This document shows, in pieces, positions 56,224 to 64,000 of a stretch of DNA of 64,000 nucleotides. The notes under the pieces were generated by a model. It saw only the letters and a list, made by a program, of their open reading frames with translations, did no database searches and had not been told where the DNA came from. A program made the translations under genes and the position numbers. The DNA is from Nocardioides islandensis (GTDB lineage Bacteria > Actinomycetota > Actinomycetes > Propionibacteriales > Nocardioidaceae). Positions within the stretch are counted from its first letter, which is position 1; the number at the start of each line of letters is the position of its first letter. The stretch covers positions 1,045,404 through 1,109,403 of the forward strand of contig NZ_JADKPN010000001.1 in NCBI RefSeq assembly GCF_015352455.1, given 5' to 3'.

Positions 56224-57060
56224 TCAGTCGTGCAGGGCCTCACGCACGGCCAGCGCGTACCGGCCGGGGTCGTCGAGCCAAGGGAAGTGACCGGCGCCGG
56301 GCAACACCGTCACCTTCGCGTCGGGGAACAGCGCGGCCAGCTCCTCGCCGGCCCGGGCGTTCGGCCAGGGGTCGAGCTCGCCCAGGATGATGCGCACCGG
56401 GACCTTGGACTGCGCCAGGGTCGTCCTCGACCGCTCGGGGTCGTAGGCGCCCTCGTGGAACCACCGCGTGGCCTCCGGGTTGCGCTGCGGTCCGTCGGAG
56501 GCGGCGTGGGCCCGGGCCTGGGCGTCCCAGCGGCCGTAGAAGAGCGCCTCGCCCAGCAGCTCCTGCTCCGGCGTCGGCTCCTCGGCCTCGAGGGCGGCCC
56601 GGACCTCGTCGTACCAGGGCTCGCCGGCCCGGCGCTCGAGCGCGTCGTCCCACTCGCTCTCCTCGGGCCCGAGGTCCAGCAGGCGGGTGCCCGGCGTGAC
56701 GAGGACCAGCCGCGAGACGAGGTCGGGCCGCCGTTCGGCGAGCAGCAACGCGACGTTGGCGCCGGCCGAGTGGGCCAGCACCTCGAGCGGCGCCATCCGC
56801 AGGTGGTCGACCAGGGTGGCCACGTCCGCGGCGAGCCGGTCCGCGCGATGGCTGTCGGGGTCGGTGTCCGGCTGCGACGCTCCGGTGCCGCGCAGGTCCG
56901 GGATGACGAGCTTGCGGCTGAGCAGCGACGCGAGCGGGCTCAGGTCGCCGAGGTACGCCGCGTCGCGGGCCGGTCCTCCCGGGATGACGAGCACGGGCAG
57001 GCCGGCGCCTTCCTCCCGGTACGCGAGCTCCGCGAGGTCGTAGGACAGGTACGTCGGCAC
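56224..57060 (-). CDS. Alpha/beta-fold hydrolase
   Basis: Soluble hydrolase of 278 residues. The oxyanion region is VIPGGPARDAAY, the nucleophile elbow is AHSAGAN (Ser near residue 117), the acid is likely in LGELDPWPN and the His is in GAGHFPWLDD. The GGP signature resembles proline iminopeptidase-type members, but the substrate is unknown. GTG start. It lies 12 bases downstream of the rarD stop on the same strand. Confidence 0.85.
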   Translation of the reverse strand: MPTYLSYDLAELAYREEGAGLPVLVIPGGPARDAAYLGDLSPLASLLSRKLVIPDLRGTGASQPDTDPDSHRADRLAADVATLVDHLRMAPLEVLAHSAGANVALLLAERRPDLVSRLVLVTPGTRLLDLGPEESEWDDALERRAGEPWYDEVRAALEAEEPTPEQELLGEALFYGRWDAQARAHAASDGPQRNPEATRWFHEGAYDPERSRTTLAQSKVPVRIILGELDPWPNARAGEELAALFPDAKVTVLPGAGHFPWLDDPGRYALAVREALHD

Positions 57061-57072
57061 GCGGTCATCGTG

Positions 57073-57981
57073 TCAGACCGACGCCGCCTCCACGGTCAGT
57101 CGGAACACCCGGCGCCGGTGCCGGATCGACTCCACGGTGAAGATCGCCAGCGCCACCCACACCAGTCCGAAGCCGGCCCACCGGCCACCGGACATCTCCT
57201 CGTGGAAGTACACGATGCCCAGGAAGAACTGGAGGATCGGGGCCAGGTACTGCATGAGGCCGAGCGTCACCATCGACACCCGGATGGCCGCGGCGCCGAA
57301 GCACATGAGGGGCACGGCCGTGACCAGTCCGGTGGTCGCGAGCAGGAGGGCGTGGCCCGGGCCCTCGGTCCCGAACGTCGAGTCTCCCCGTGCCACGAGC
57401 CATCCGAGGTACGCCGCGGCGAAGGGAGCCAGCAGCATCGTCTCCAGCGCCATGCTCTCGATGGCCTCCGCGCCGGCCTGCTTCTTGGCCAGCCCGTAGG
57501 TGCCGAACGAGAACGCGAGGACCAGCGCGATCCACGGGGGGTGGCCGTAGTCGACGGTGAGCACGACGCAGGCCAGCGCGCCGACCGCGATGGCCAGCCA
57601 CTGAAGGGGCCGGAGCCGCTCGCCCAGGAGCAGCACGCCCATCAGCACGGTGACCAGAGGGTTGATGAAGTACCCCAGCGACGTCTCCACGACCCGGCCG
57701 GAGGTGACGCCGTAGATGTAGGTGCCCCAGTTGGACGTGATGACCACCGCCGCCAGGCACAGCAGGAGGAACACCCGCCGGTCGCCGAACAGGGCACGGA
57801 ACTGCCGCGTCCTGCCCAGGCCGAGGACGAGCAGAGCGCTGATCCCGAGCGACCAGAGGATGCGGTGCGCCAGGATCTCCACCGCGCCGGCCGGCTCGAG
57901 GAGCGGGAAGTAGAGCGGGAAGACGCCCCACAGCAGGTACGCCGTCAGTCCGAACAGGAAGCCCTGACGAGACGGCGGCAC
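57073..57981 (-). CDS. rarD: EamA family transporter RarD
   Basis: DMT-superfamily membrane protein of 302 residues with about ten helices. The start GFLFGLTAYLLWGVFPLYF and SNWGTYIYGVTSGRVVETSLGYFINPLVTVL are the RarD signature. Role is probably export of small metabolites; RarD is linked to chloramphenicol sensitivity in Pseudomonas by name only. GTG at 57981 is the start, 75 bases from the divergent secreted protein gene. Confidence 0.9.
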   Translation of the reverse strand: MPPSRQGFLFGLTAYLLWGVFPLYFPLLEPAGAVEILAHRILWSLGISALLVLGLGRTRQFRALFGDRRVFLLLCLAAVVITSNWGTYIYGVTSGRVVETSLGYFINPLVTVLMGVLLLGERLRPLQWLAIAVGALACVVLTVDYGHPPWIALVLAFSFGTYGLAKKQAGAEAIESMALETMLLAPFAAAYLGWLVARGDSTFGTEGPGHALLLATTGLVTAVPLMCFGAAAIRVSMVTLGLMQYLAPILQFFLGIVYFHEEMSGGRWAGFGLVWVALAIFTVESIRHRRRVFRLTVEAASV

Positions 57982-58056
57982 GCCGCGAGCATACGAGCGC
58001 CAGAAATCGCTCCCGACGCGGGTTTGGGGCGTGGACGCGACGGGTACGAGGGGGTC

Positions 58057-58425
58057 GTGCGCCCGTCGACCCTCCTCGTCGCGGCGCTTCTCGCTGCTCT
58101 CGTGACCGGGTTCTCCCCGGCGTACTCCGCCGACCTCCCCAAGCGCGCCATGAACGACGAGGTGTTCCGCAACGCCAAGGGCTGGCTGATCTTCAAGGGG
58201 GACGTGGAGCCGGGCTGGGAGCACCGCAACGTGCAGGTCTACAAGCGGCTGTGCAAGGGCTGCGAGTGGAAGCTGGTGAAGAAGGTCGAGACCGACGCCC
58301 AGGGCCGCTGGCGCACCCGTGTCTACGCGCCGCGGACCGGCTCCTGGTACTGGAAGGGGCTGGTCCCGAAGGCCGGCGGCTACGGCCGGTCGGTCACCCA
58401 GACCTGGAGGACGTTCGTCGACTGA
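58057..58425 (+). CDS. Small secreted protein of unknown function
   Basis: 122 residues. GTG at 58057 has GAGGGG just upstream. A signal peptide (MRPSTLLVAALLAALVTGFS) is cut near SPAYSA. The mature part is basic and Trp-rich, with a CKGC pair and a repeat-like YKRLCKGCEWKLVKKVETD...GRWRTRVYAPRTGSWYW layout resembling beta-sandwich or carbohydrate-type domains. It is followed by a strong terminator. No family was assigned. Confidence 0.75.
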   Translation: MRPSTLLVAALLAALVTGFSPAYSADLPKRAMNDEVFRNAKGWLIFKGDVEPGWEHRNVQVYKRLCKGCEWKLVKKVETDAQGRWRTRVYAPRTGSWYWKGLVPKAGGYGRSVTQTWRTFVD

Positions 58426-58466
58426 CTCCGGCAACAGACGTGGCCCCGCTCGAGGCGGGACCGACT

Positions 58467-58499
58467 CGAAGGGGCCCCTTCCCGGGTGGGGCCCCTTCG
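58467..58499 (+). terminator. Hairpin terminator
   Basis: A perfect 12-base stem (CGAAGGGGCCCC and its complement) with a 9-base loop lies 41 bases past the secreted protein stop. No long U-tract follows. Confidence 0.65.
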
Positions 58500-58607
58500 T
58501 GTTGCCCCTCGTCTGCGCGCGGCGGACAACTCGGTGACCCAGCCGGGGCACAGGCGACATACTGAGGCGCCCCGGTAACGCGCAGACCCCTCGGGGCAGG
58601 CGGATCG

Positions 58608-61421
58608 ATGGGCACACCACTGCGCGGACTGTTCGGGCGGGATCGCGAGATCGAGGAGGCCGACGCGGCCTTGGACGCTGCTGCGTCCGGTGAGCCGCGC
58701 GTCCTCCTCGTCGGCGGCGACGCCGGGATCGGCAAGACGTCGCTGGTCGGCGTGGTCACTGACCACGCACGATCACGTGGCTTCCGCGTCCTGGTGGGTC
58801 ACTGCCTCGACATCGACGACGGGGTCGCGCTGCGCCCGGTACGGGAGGCGCTGCGACAAGCCGTCGTCTTTCGGTCTGACGAGGGACTTCCGCCGGTGAC
58901 CCGACGCTTGGCGCCGTACCTGCGGGGCGAGGCGGACGCCGTCACGGTGGACGAGCTGGCCTTGGTGGTGGCCGAGCTGGCGGCCGAGGGCCCGATCCTG
59001 CTGGTGCTCGAGGACCTGCACTGGGCGGACCGGTCGACGGTCGACTTCGCCGTGGCCGTCGCTCGCACCGCGACGGGTCCGTTGTGTCTGGTCCTGACCC
59101 ACCGCGCCGACGAGGTGACCCGTCGGCATCCGTTCTTCGGGGCGCTGGCGGAGCTGGGCCGCAGCCCGTCCGCCTCCCGCCTGGACCTGCGTGCTCTCGA
59201 CGCCGACGGGATCGCGGGCATCGTGACGAGCCGCGGGCTCGACGACGCCGAGGTGACGCGGTCGGTGTTCGAGCGCAGCGAGGGAAACCCCCTGTACGCC
59301 GAGGAGCTGCTGGCCGCCGGTCCCGACGGGTTGCCCGAGCAGCTGGGAGCCCTGCTGCTCGCGCGGGCCGACGCCCTGTCGGACGAGGCCCGTGGACTGC
59401 TGCGCCTGGCCTCCGCGCACGGCAGTCGGTTGGACTCCGTGCTGCTGGCCGAGGCGTCCGGACTCGGTGCCGATGCCGTGGACGCGTGCCTGCGCGAGGC
59501 GATCGACGCGAACGTGGTCCGTCGGGTCGGTGACCACCTCGACTTCCGCCACGGCCTCGTCCGTGAGGCTGTGTACGACGACCTGATGCCGGGGGAGCGG
59601 TCCAAGGCCCACCGCCGCCTGGCGGAGGCCCTGGAACGGACCATCGGAAGCCGGCCCGCCATGGCAGACCTCGGCCAGCTGACCTTCCACTGGCACGCAG
59701 CCAACGACGTGCCGCGCGCGTATGGAGCGGCCGTTCGGGCCGGCCTCAGAGCACGGACCCTGGGGATCGCCCAAGCGATCACCCACCTCGACCTCGCGCT
59801 GGAGCTGCATTCTCAGGTACCCGGCGCGGAGCCGGCTCGTGCCGACTTGTTGTGGATGTTGGCGCGCGCGTGTGAGCGCAATCTCGAGTTCGATCGAACG
59901 CGTCGGCTGCTCGGCGAGGCCCTCGACGAGCTGCGAGACGACACCGACCCACAGCTGGCCGCCCGTGTCTACACGGCCTACGCGGTGTTCTTCGAAGAAC
60001 TGCCCGGGCACCTCACCCATCTCGACGCCCTGGACCGTGCCCTGGAGCGCCTCGGCAATCGACCGTCGCACGAGCGCGCCCGTGCGTTCGCGATCAGGGC
60101 GGAGTGGCAGCTGCACCACGAACACTTCACGGCAGCCATCGCGGATGCCGAGAGCGCGATCGAGATCGCGACCGCCCTGGATGCTCCAGAGGTCTTGTAC
60201 GAGGGTCTGGGCGCGCGAGGAGGGGGCTACTTCTACCGGGGCGACTACCAGCGTGGCCTCACCGACACCGAGGCCGCGGCTGCCGCGGCCCGTCGCGCCG
60301 GCCTGGAGGGCGAGGCTCTCATCTTCGACATGGAGCGCGCCTTCATGCTCCTCTCGGGAGTCGATCCCCCCGCGGGTCTCCGCCTTGCTCGCGAGACACG
60401 CAACGAGGCACTCACCCGCGGCCTTCCCGCCCAGGCCGTTCGAGCCGGTCTCGAGGTGGTCCATGGCCTCATCGGTGCCGGCGAGCTGAGGCAGGCCGAG
60501 TCGATGTTGGACGAGTTGTCCGGAGATCTCGTCACGCCGGACCTGATCCGTGGTCACCTGGCTCGTGTCCGGCTTCTCCTGCTCCAGGGACGGGCCCAGG
60601 CTGCACTGCCCCTGGAACGCGAGCGGATGCGCGCGGTCGGCCAGTGGAACGTGCTCCCCGACCTGCAGTGGCTCCTGCTCCATGCCCAGGTGCTCATCGC
60701 CAACGGCCTCGTCGAGGACGCACACACCGTCGTCCGCGACCACCTGGTCGACTTCGCGGGCTCGGACAACCCACAGGCAGCTGCGGGGCTGGCGCACGCG
60801 GCGTACGAGTCTGCCCTGGCGGGACGGGTCCTCGGCTCCCCTGCTCCTGACCTGGTGGAGCGGGCCGATGCGCTTCTCGCATCGGTGGACGACGCGCTCG
60901 TGCTCACGCCGATCACGGTGTGGTCCCTCTCGCTTTTGTGCGCGCGGGCCCTGCGGGCCGAGATCCATGGCCGACCGGCGGCGGATCGGTGGAGGGCTGC
61001 GTTCGACGGAGCCCGGACGATCGGCGACGGTGTCGCGCTGCCGATCCGATGGCGTCTCGTCCGGGCGCTCCTGGCCGAAGGCAAGCGGGACGAAGCCCGT
61101 ACCTCGCTCCCCGAGGTGGTCGCGGAGGCCAAGGCGATGGGCATGAACGGAGTGCTCGAGGACGCGATCAGGCTGGGACGCCGCCATCGCATCCCGGTAC
61201 CGGGTGACGACCGGCCCTCGAAGCTGGACATCCTGACCAGTCGCGAGCGTGAGGTGCTCGACGTGCTGGCGACGGGGGCGACCAACAGGGCGATCGCGGA
61301 GAAGTTGTTCATCTCGGAGAAGACCGTCTCGGTGCACGTGACGAACCTGCTGGCCAAGCTCGGTGTCACCAACCGCACGGAGGCCGCTGCCGTCGCCCGC
61401 GACCTGGCGGTGGTCGAGTGA
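58608..61421 (+). CDS. LAL-type LuxR family transcriptional regulator (second of three)
   Basis: 937 residues with the same plan as the regulator at 53011: AAA ATPase (Walker [11 protein letters not shown] near residue 37, Walker [15 protein letters not shown]), TPR-like middle and C-terminal LuxR helix-turn-helix ([20 protein letters not shown]). The ATPase and DNA-binding ends are much closer to its paralogues than the middle is, so the ligand-sensing part has diverged most. ATG at 58608. Its stop overlaps the next paralogue by 4 bases. Confidence 0.92.
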   Translation: MGTPLRGLFGRDREIEEADAALDAAASGEPRVLLVGGDAGIGKTSLVGVVTDHARSRGFRVLVGHCLDIDDGVALRPVREALRQAVVFRSDEGLPPVTRRLAPYLRGEADAVTVDELALVVAELAAEGPILLVLEDLHWADRSTVDFAVAVARTATGPLCLVLTHRADEVTRRHPFFGALAELGRSPSASRLDLRALDADGIAGIVTSRGLDDAEVTRSVFERSEGNPLYAEELLAAGPDGLPEQLGALLLARADALSDEARGLLRLASAHGSRLDSVLLAEASGLGADAVDACLREAIDANVVRRVGDHLDFRHGLVREAVYDDLMPGERSKAHRRLAEALERTIGSRPAMADLGQLTFHWHAANDVPRAYGAAVRAGLRARTLGIAQAITHLDLALELHSQVPGAEPARADLLWMLARACERNLEFDRTRRLLGEALDELRDDTDPQLAARVYTAYAVFFEELPGHLTHLDALDRALERLGNRPSHERARAFAIRAEWQLHHEHFTAAIADAESAIEIATALDAPEVLYEGLGARGGGYFYRGDYQRGLTDTEAAAAAARRAGLEGEALIFDMERAFMLLSGVDPPAGLRLARETRNEALTRGLPAQAVRAGLEVVHGLIGAGELRQAESMLDELSGDLVTPDLIRGHLARVRLLLLQGRAQAALPLERERMRAVGQWNVLPDLQWLLLHAQVLIANGLVEDAHTVVRDHLVDFAGSDNPQAAAGLAHAAYESALAGRVLGSPAPDLVERADALLASVDDALVLTPITVWSLSLLCARALRAEIHGRPAADRWRAAFDGARTIGDGVALPIRWRLVRALLAEGKRDEARTSLPEVVAEAKAMGMNGVLEDAIRLGRRHRIPVPGDDRPSKLDILTSREREVLDVLATGATNRAIAEKLFISEKTVSVHVTNLLAKLGVTNRTEAAAVARDLAVVE

Positions 61422-64000
61422 CGACGCTGTTCGGGCGGGATCGCGAGATCGAGGAGGCCGACGCGGCCTTGGACGCTGCCGCGTCCGGCGATCCGCGCGT
61501 CCTCCTCGTCGGGGGCGACGCCGGGATCGGCAAGACGTCGCTGGTCGGCGTGGTCGCCGACCACGCGCGATCACGTGGCTTTCGGGTGCTGGTGGGTCAC
61601 TGCCTCGACATCGACGACGGGGTGGCGTTGCGGCCGGTGCGGGAGGCGCTGCGTCAGGCGATCGCCGGCCGGCCCGACGAGGGGCTGCCGCCGGTGACCC
61701 GACGCCTGGCGCCGTACCTGCGTGGGGAGGCGGACGCCGTCAGCGTGGACGAGCTCGCTCTCGCGATCGCCGAGCAGGTCGCTGAGGAGCCTGTCCTGGT
61801 CGTCCTGGAGGACCTGCACTGGGCGGACAGGGCGACCATCGACCTCGTCACGTCCGTCGCCCGGACCACGACTGGGCAGCTCTGCCTGGTGGCGACGTAC
61901 CGCAGCGACGAGATCGGGAGGAAGCACCCGTTCCGCGGCGCGCTGGCCGAGCTGGTGCGTCATCCGGGCTCGGTGCGTGCAGAGCTGTCCGCCCTCGATC
62001 TCGACGAAGTCGGGGCTCTGGTCGAGGCGCGGGCGGGCAGCGTCGACGGCCACTTCCTGCACGAGCTCTACACGCGCTCGGAAGGCAATCCCCTGTACGC
62101 CGAAGAGCTGCTCGTCGCCGGCAGGGAAGGTCTGCCCGACGCCCTGGGTGACCTCCTGCTGGCGCGGGTCGACGCCCTCTCGGACCGGACGCGGGCGGTG
62201 CTGCGGCTGGCCTCCGCCCACGGCAGCCGCCTGTGGCCAGCACTCCTCGCCGAGGCGACGGCTCTGGACCACGAGGTCCTCGACGAGGTCCTGGCCGAGG
62301 CAATCGAGGCGCATGTCGTGCGCCGCGCGGGCGAACGCCTCGACTTCCGGCACGGGCTGGTGCGGGAAGCGGTGTACGACGACCTGCTGCCAGGGGAGCG
62401 CACGAAGTCGCACGCGCTCCTGGCCGAGGCACTCGAACGTCTCGCCGGTGACGACCCAGGGATCAGCGAGCTCAGCCTGCTCGCGTTCCACTGGCATGCG
62501 GCTCACGACGTCGCCCGCGCCTGCCGTGCGGCGAGCCGGGCCGGGACCACGTCCTTCACACTCGGCCTGCCCGACGCGATCGCCCTCTTGGAACGCGCCA
62601 TCGAGCTCCGGGACCACCTACCGCCCGACGAGGAGCCGGCCAAGGCCGACCTCCTTCGCCAGCTGGCGCGGGCCGGTGTCGAGGAGCTCGACCGTGCCCG
62701 GCCGATGGCGGCCATCCGCGAGGCCCTTGACCTGGTGGCCGATGAGTCCGACCCGGTCGTGACCGCCCGCGTCTACACGACGTACGCCGGGCTGTACGAC
62801 GCGCTGGACGGGTACATCACGCAGGCTCGGGCCATCGAGCGGGCCATCGAGCTCCTGGGGGACGAGCCCAGCCGTGACCTGGCCTACGCGATCTGCGTCT
62901 TGGGAGAGTGGCACTACCGCTTCCACCACATGGCGCTGAGCCACGCGGCTCGGGTGCGGTCGGGTGAGATGGCAGCCGCGCTCGACCTGCCGGTCATCGA
63001 GGGCTACACGTGGTTCGGACGCGGGTGGCTGGCCATGATGATGGGCGACCTCCGCGAAGCGGCCGCCTGCATGGACGGTGTCTCGCGGACCGTGTCACGG
63101 TCCCGGGTGCTGGCTGACCACTACTTCGCCAGCCTGGCCAAGGCCAAGATCATGATGGCTGGGTTGGACTGGGCGGCAGGGAGGGACCTTGCCGAGTGGG
63201 CGATGCGCGAGAGTGGCAGGCAGGGTTTCGTGTACTGCGCCGGACGTGCGGCACTCGAGCTGGGCGAGGGACTCCTCCACGCCGGCCGTCTCGACGAGGC
63301 GGAGCGTGCGCTGGATGTGGCAGTCGACGAGTGGCACCTGCGTGATGACGGCCTCGAGGTGATGTATCCCCGGGTGCGGGCGCGACTCATGCGTGGAGAC
63401 GCTGTCGCGGCGCTGGATCTCGATCGTGAGCGCATCCGATCGATCCGATCGTCGAACATCCCCCCTGACGGAGAGTGGATGGTTCCCCACATCCAGGTTC
63501 TCCTGGCCAACGGCCTGGTCGACGAAGCCCTGACCTCGGCCGAGCAGTGGCTGGACATGTTCGAGCAGTCGGACAGCCCAGTCGGCTGTGGCCTGGTCGC
63601 CCACCTGGCGTACCTCGCGATCGAAGCGGCGGAGAGGACGGGAGCCGGCTCCGCCGACCACCTAGTCTCCGCAGCCGACGTGTTGCTGGCACGCGCGGAA
63701 ACGGGGCTCGATGGCGACGCACGACGTTCCTTCCTGGGACACAGCACGTCCGTGGCGCTCGCCCTCCGGGCCGAGCACCGTGGTGAGCCCTCGGTGGAGC
63801 TGTGGCGTGCGGCGTACGACGCGGCCAGTCACGTGGGTGCGGGCGTGGCCCTGCCGGTTCGGGTGCGCTTGCTGGCCGCGCTGTTGGCGGAGGGTGAGCG
63901 GGACGAGGCCCGTACCTCCCTCCCCGAGGTGGTCGCGGACGCCAAGGCGATGGGCATGCACGGCGTGCTCGAGGAGGCGTTGAAGCTGGGGCGCCGGCAC
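61418..64000 (+). CDS. LAL-type LuxR family transcriptional regulator (third), cut by the window end
   Basis: 861 residues are visible; the frame is open at base 64000 and lacks the expected LuxR helix-turn-helix, so about 65-70 residues lie outside. It starts at GTG 61418 ([19 protein letters not shown]), overlapping the preceding stop. The first 250 bases are nearly identical to those of the gene before it, indicating tandem duplication or gene conversion. The ATPase motifs are intact ([24 protein letters not shown]). The middle differs more, and the part near 63880-64000 is again close to its neighbour. Confidence 0.9.
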   Translation, partial: MTTLFGRDREIEEADAALDAAASGDPRVLLVGGDAGIGKTSLVGVVADHARSRGFRVLVGHCLDIDDGVALRPVREALRQAIAGRPDEGLPPVTRRLAPYLRGEADAVSVDELALAIAEQVAEEPVLVVLEDLHWADRATIDLVTSVARTTTGQLCLVATYRSDEIGRKHPFRGALAELVRHPGSVRAELSALDLDEVGALVEARAGSVDGHFLHELYTRSEGNPLYAEELLVAGREGLPDALGDLLLARVDALSDRTRAVLRLASAHGSRLWPALLAEATALDHEVLDEVLAEAIEAHVVRRAGERLDFRHGLVREAVYDDLLPGERTKSHALLAEALERLAGDDPGISELSLLAFHWHAAHDVARACRAASRAGTTSFTLGLPDAIALLERAIELRDHLPPDEEPAKADLLRQLARAGVEELDRARPMAAIREALDLVADESDPVVTARVYTTYAGLYDALDGYITQARAIERAIELLGDEPSRDLAYAICVLGEWHYRFHHMALSHAARVRSGEMAAALDLPVIEGYTWFGRGWLAMMMGDLREAAACMDGVSRTVSRSRVLADHYFASLAKAKIMMAGLDWAAGRDLAEWAMRESGRQGFVYCAGRAALELGEGLLHAGRLDEAERALDVAVDEWHLRDDGLEVMYPRVRARLMRGDAVAALDLDRERIRSIRSSNIPPDGEWMVPHIQVLLANGLVDEALTSAEQWLDMFEQSDSPVGCGLVAHLAYLAIEAAERTGAGSADHLVSAADVLLARAETGLDGDARRSFLGHSTSVALALRAEHRGEPSVELWRAAYDAASHVGAGVALPVRVRLLAALLAEGERDEARTSLPEVVADAKAMGMHGVLEEALKLGRRH

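Noticed and set aside
1..64000. tRNA, rRNA, integrase or prophage genes
   Set aside because: No cloverleaf, rRNA-like conserved segment, transposase or phage protein was recognised on either strand by eye; a dedicated scan would be needed to exclude a tRNA firmly.

Overview
The window is GC-rich throughout (about 70 percent by eye), most genes start with ATG or GTG, and many neighbours overlap by 4 bases (ATGA or GTGA). Gene content (BldN-type sigma factor, Rex, a CobA-HemD fusion, the menaquinone pathway, a 14-subunit complex I, large LuxR-type LAL regulators) points to a menaquinone-respiring actinobacterium, most likely in or near Nocardioidaceae. That placement rests on gene content and style, not on a database search.

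Layout. 1-6034: an acyltransferase; a BldN-like ECF sigma factor with a membrane DUF5667-type partner; a HAD phosphatase; an adenylate-forming enzyme and a glutaredoxin-like protein. 6035-15526: rex with its own operator, then hemA-hemC-hemD-hemB, a secreted lytic transglycosylase, hemL and a histidine phosphatase. 15523-19469: a System II cytochrome c maturation operon (resA, ccdA, resB, ccsB). 19484-21178: a lipoprotein sulfatase. 21241-26484: small membrane proteins around menA, then menE-menC-menD. 26497-33748: an AraC-DinB fusion, a Na+/H+ antiporter with a UBP-type zinc finger, a LysE exporter, a secreted peptide divergent from a B12-binding MerR photoreceptor-type regulator, a UlaG-like hydrolase and isochorismate synthase. 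33808-35785: an L,D-transpeptidase divergent from menG. 36127-52648: nuoA to nuoN followed by a polyprenyl diphosphate synthase. 52774-64000: three large LAL regulators, two of them adjacent paralogues, with small basic proteins, a hydrolase and RarD.

How it fits together. Haem synthesis, cytochrome c assembly, menaquinone head-group and tail synthesis, and complex I sit within about 46 kb. Rex-like operators lie before both rex and nuoA, so NADH/NAD+ sensing plausibly couples tetrapyrrole supply to respiration. A second layer links the BldN-like sigma factor to a matching promoter motif before its own DUF5667 partner and another before the lytic transglycosylase, where a consensus CRP/GlxR site also lies.

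Repeats are the other theme. There are three intergenic arrays built of direct copies followed by inverted copies (22-base units twice, 31-base units once), a 163-base MITE-like element between rex and hemA, and a 49-base dispersed repeat found after the sulfatase and again inside the 3' coding end of nuoE. No rRNA, tRNA, CRISPR array, transposase or prophage gene was seen.
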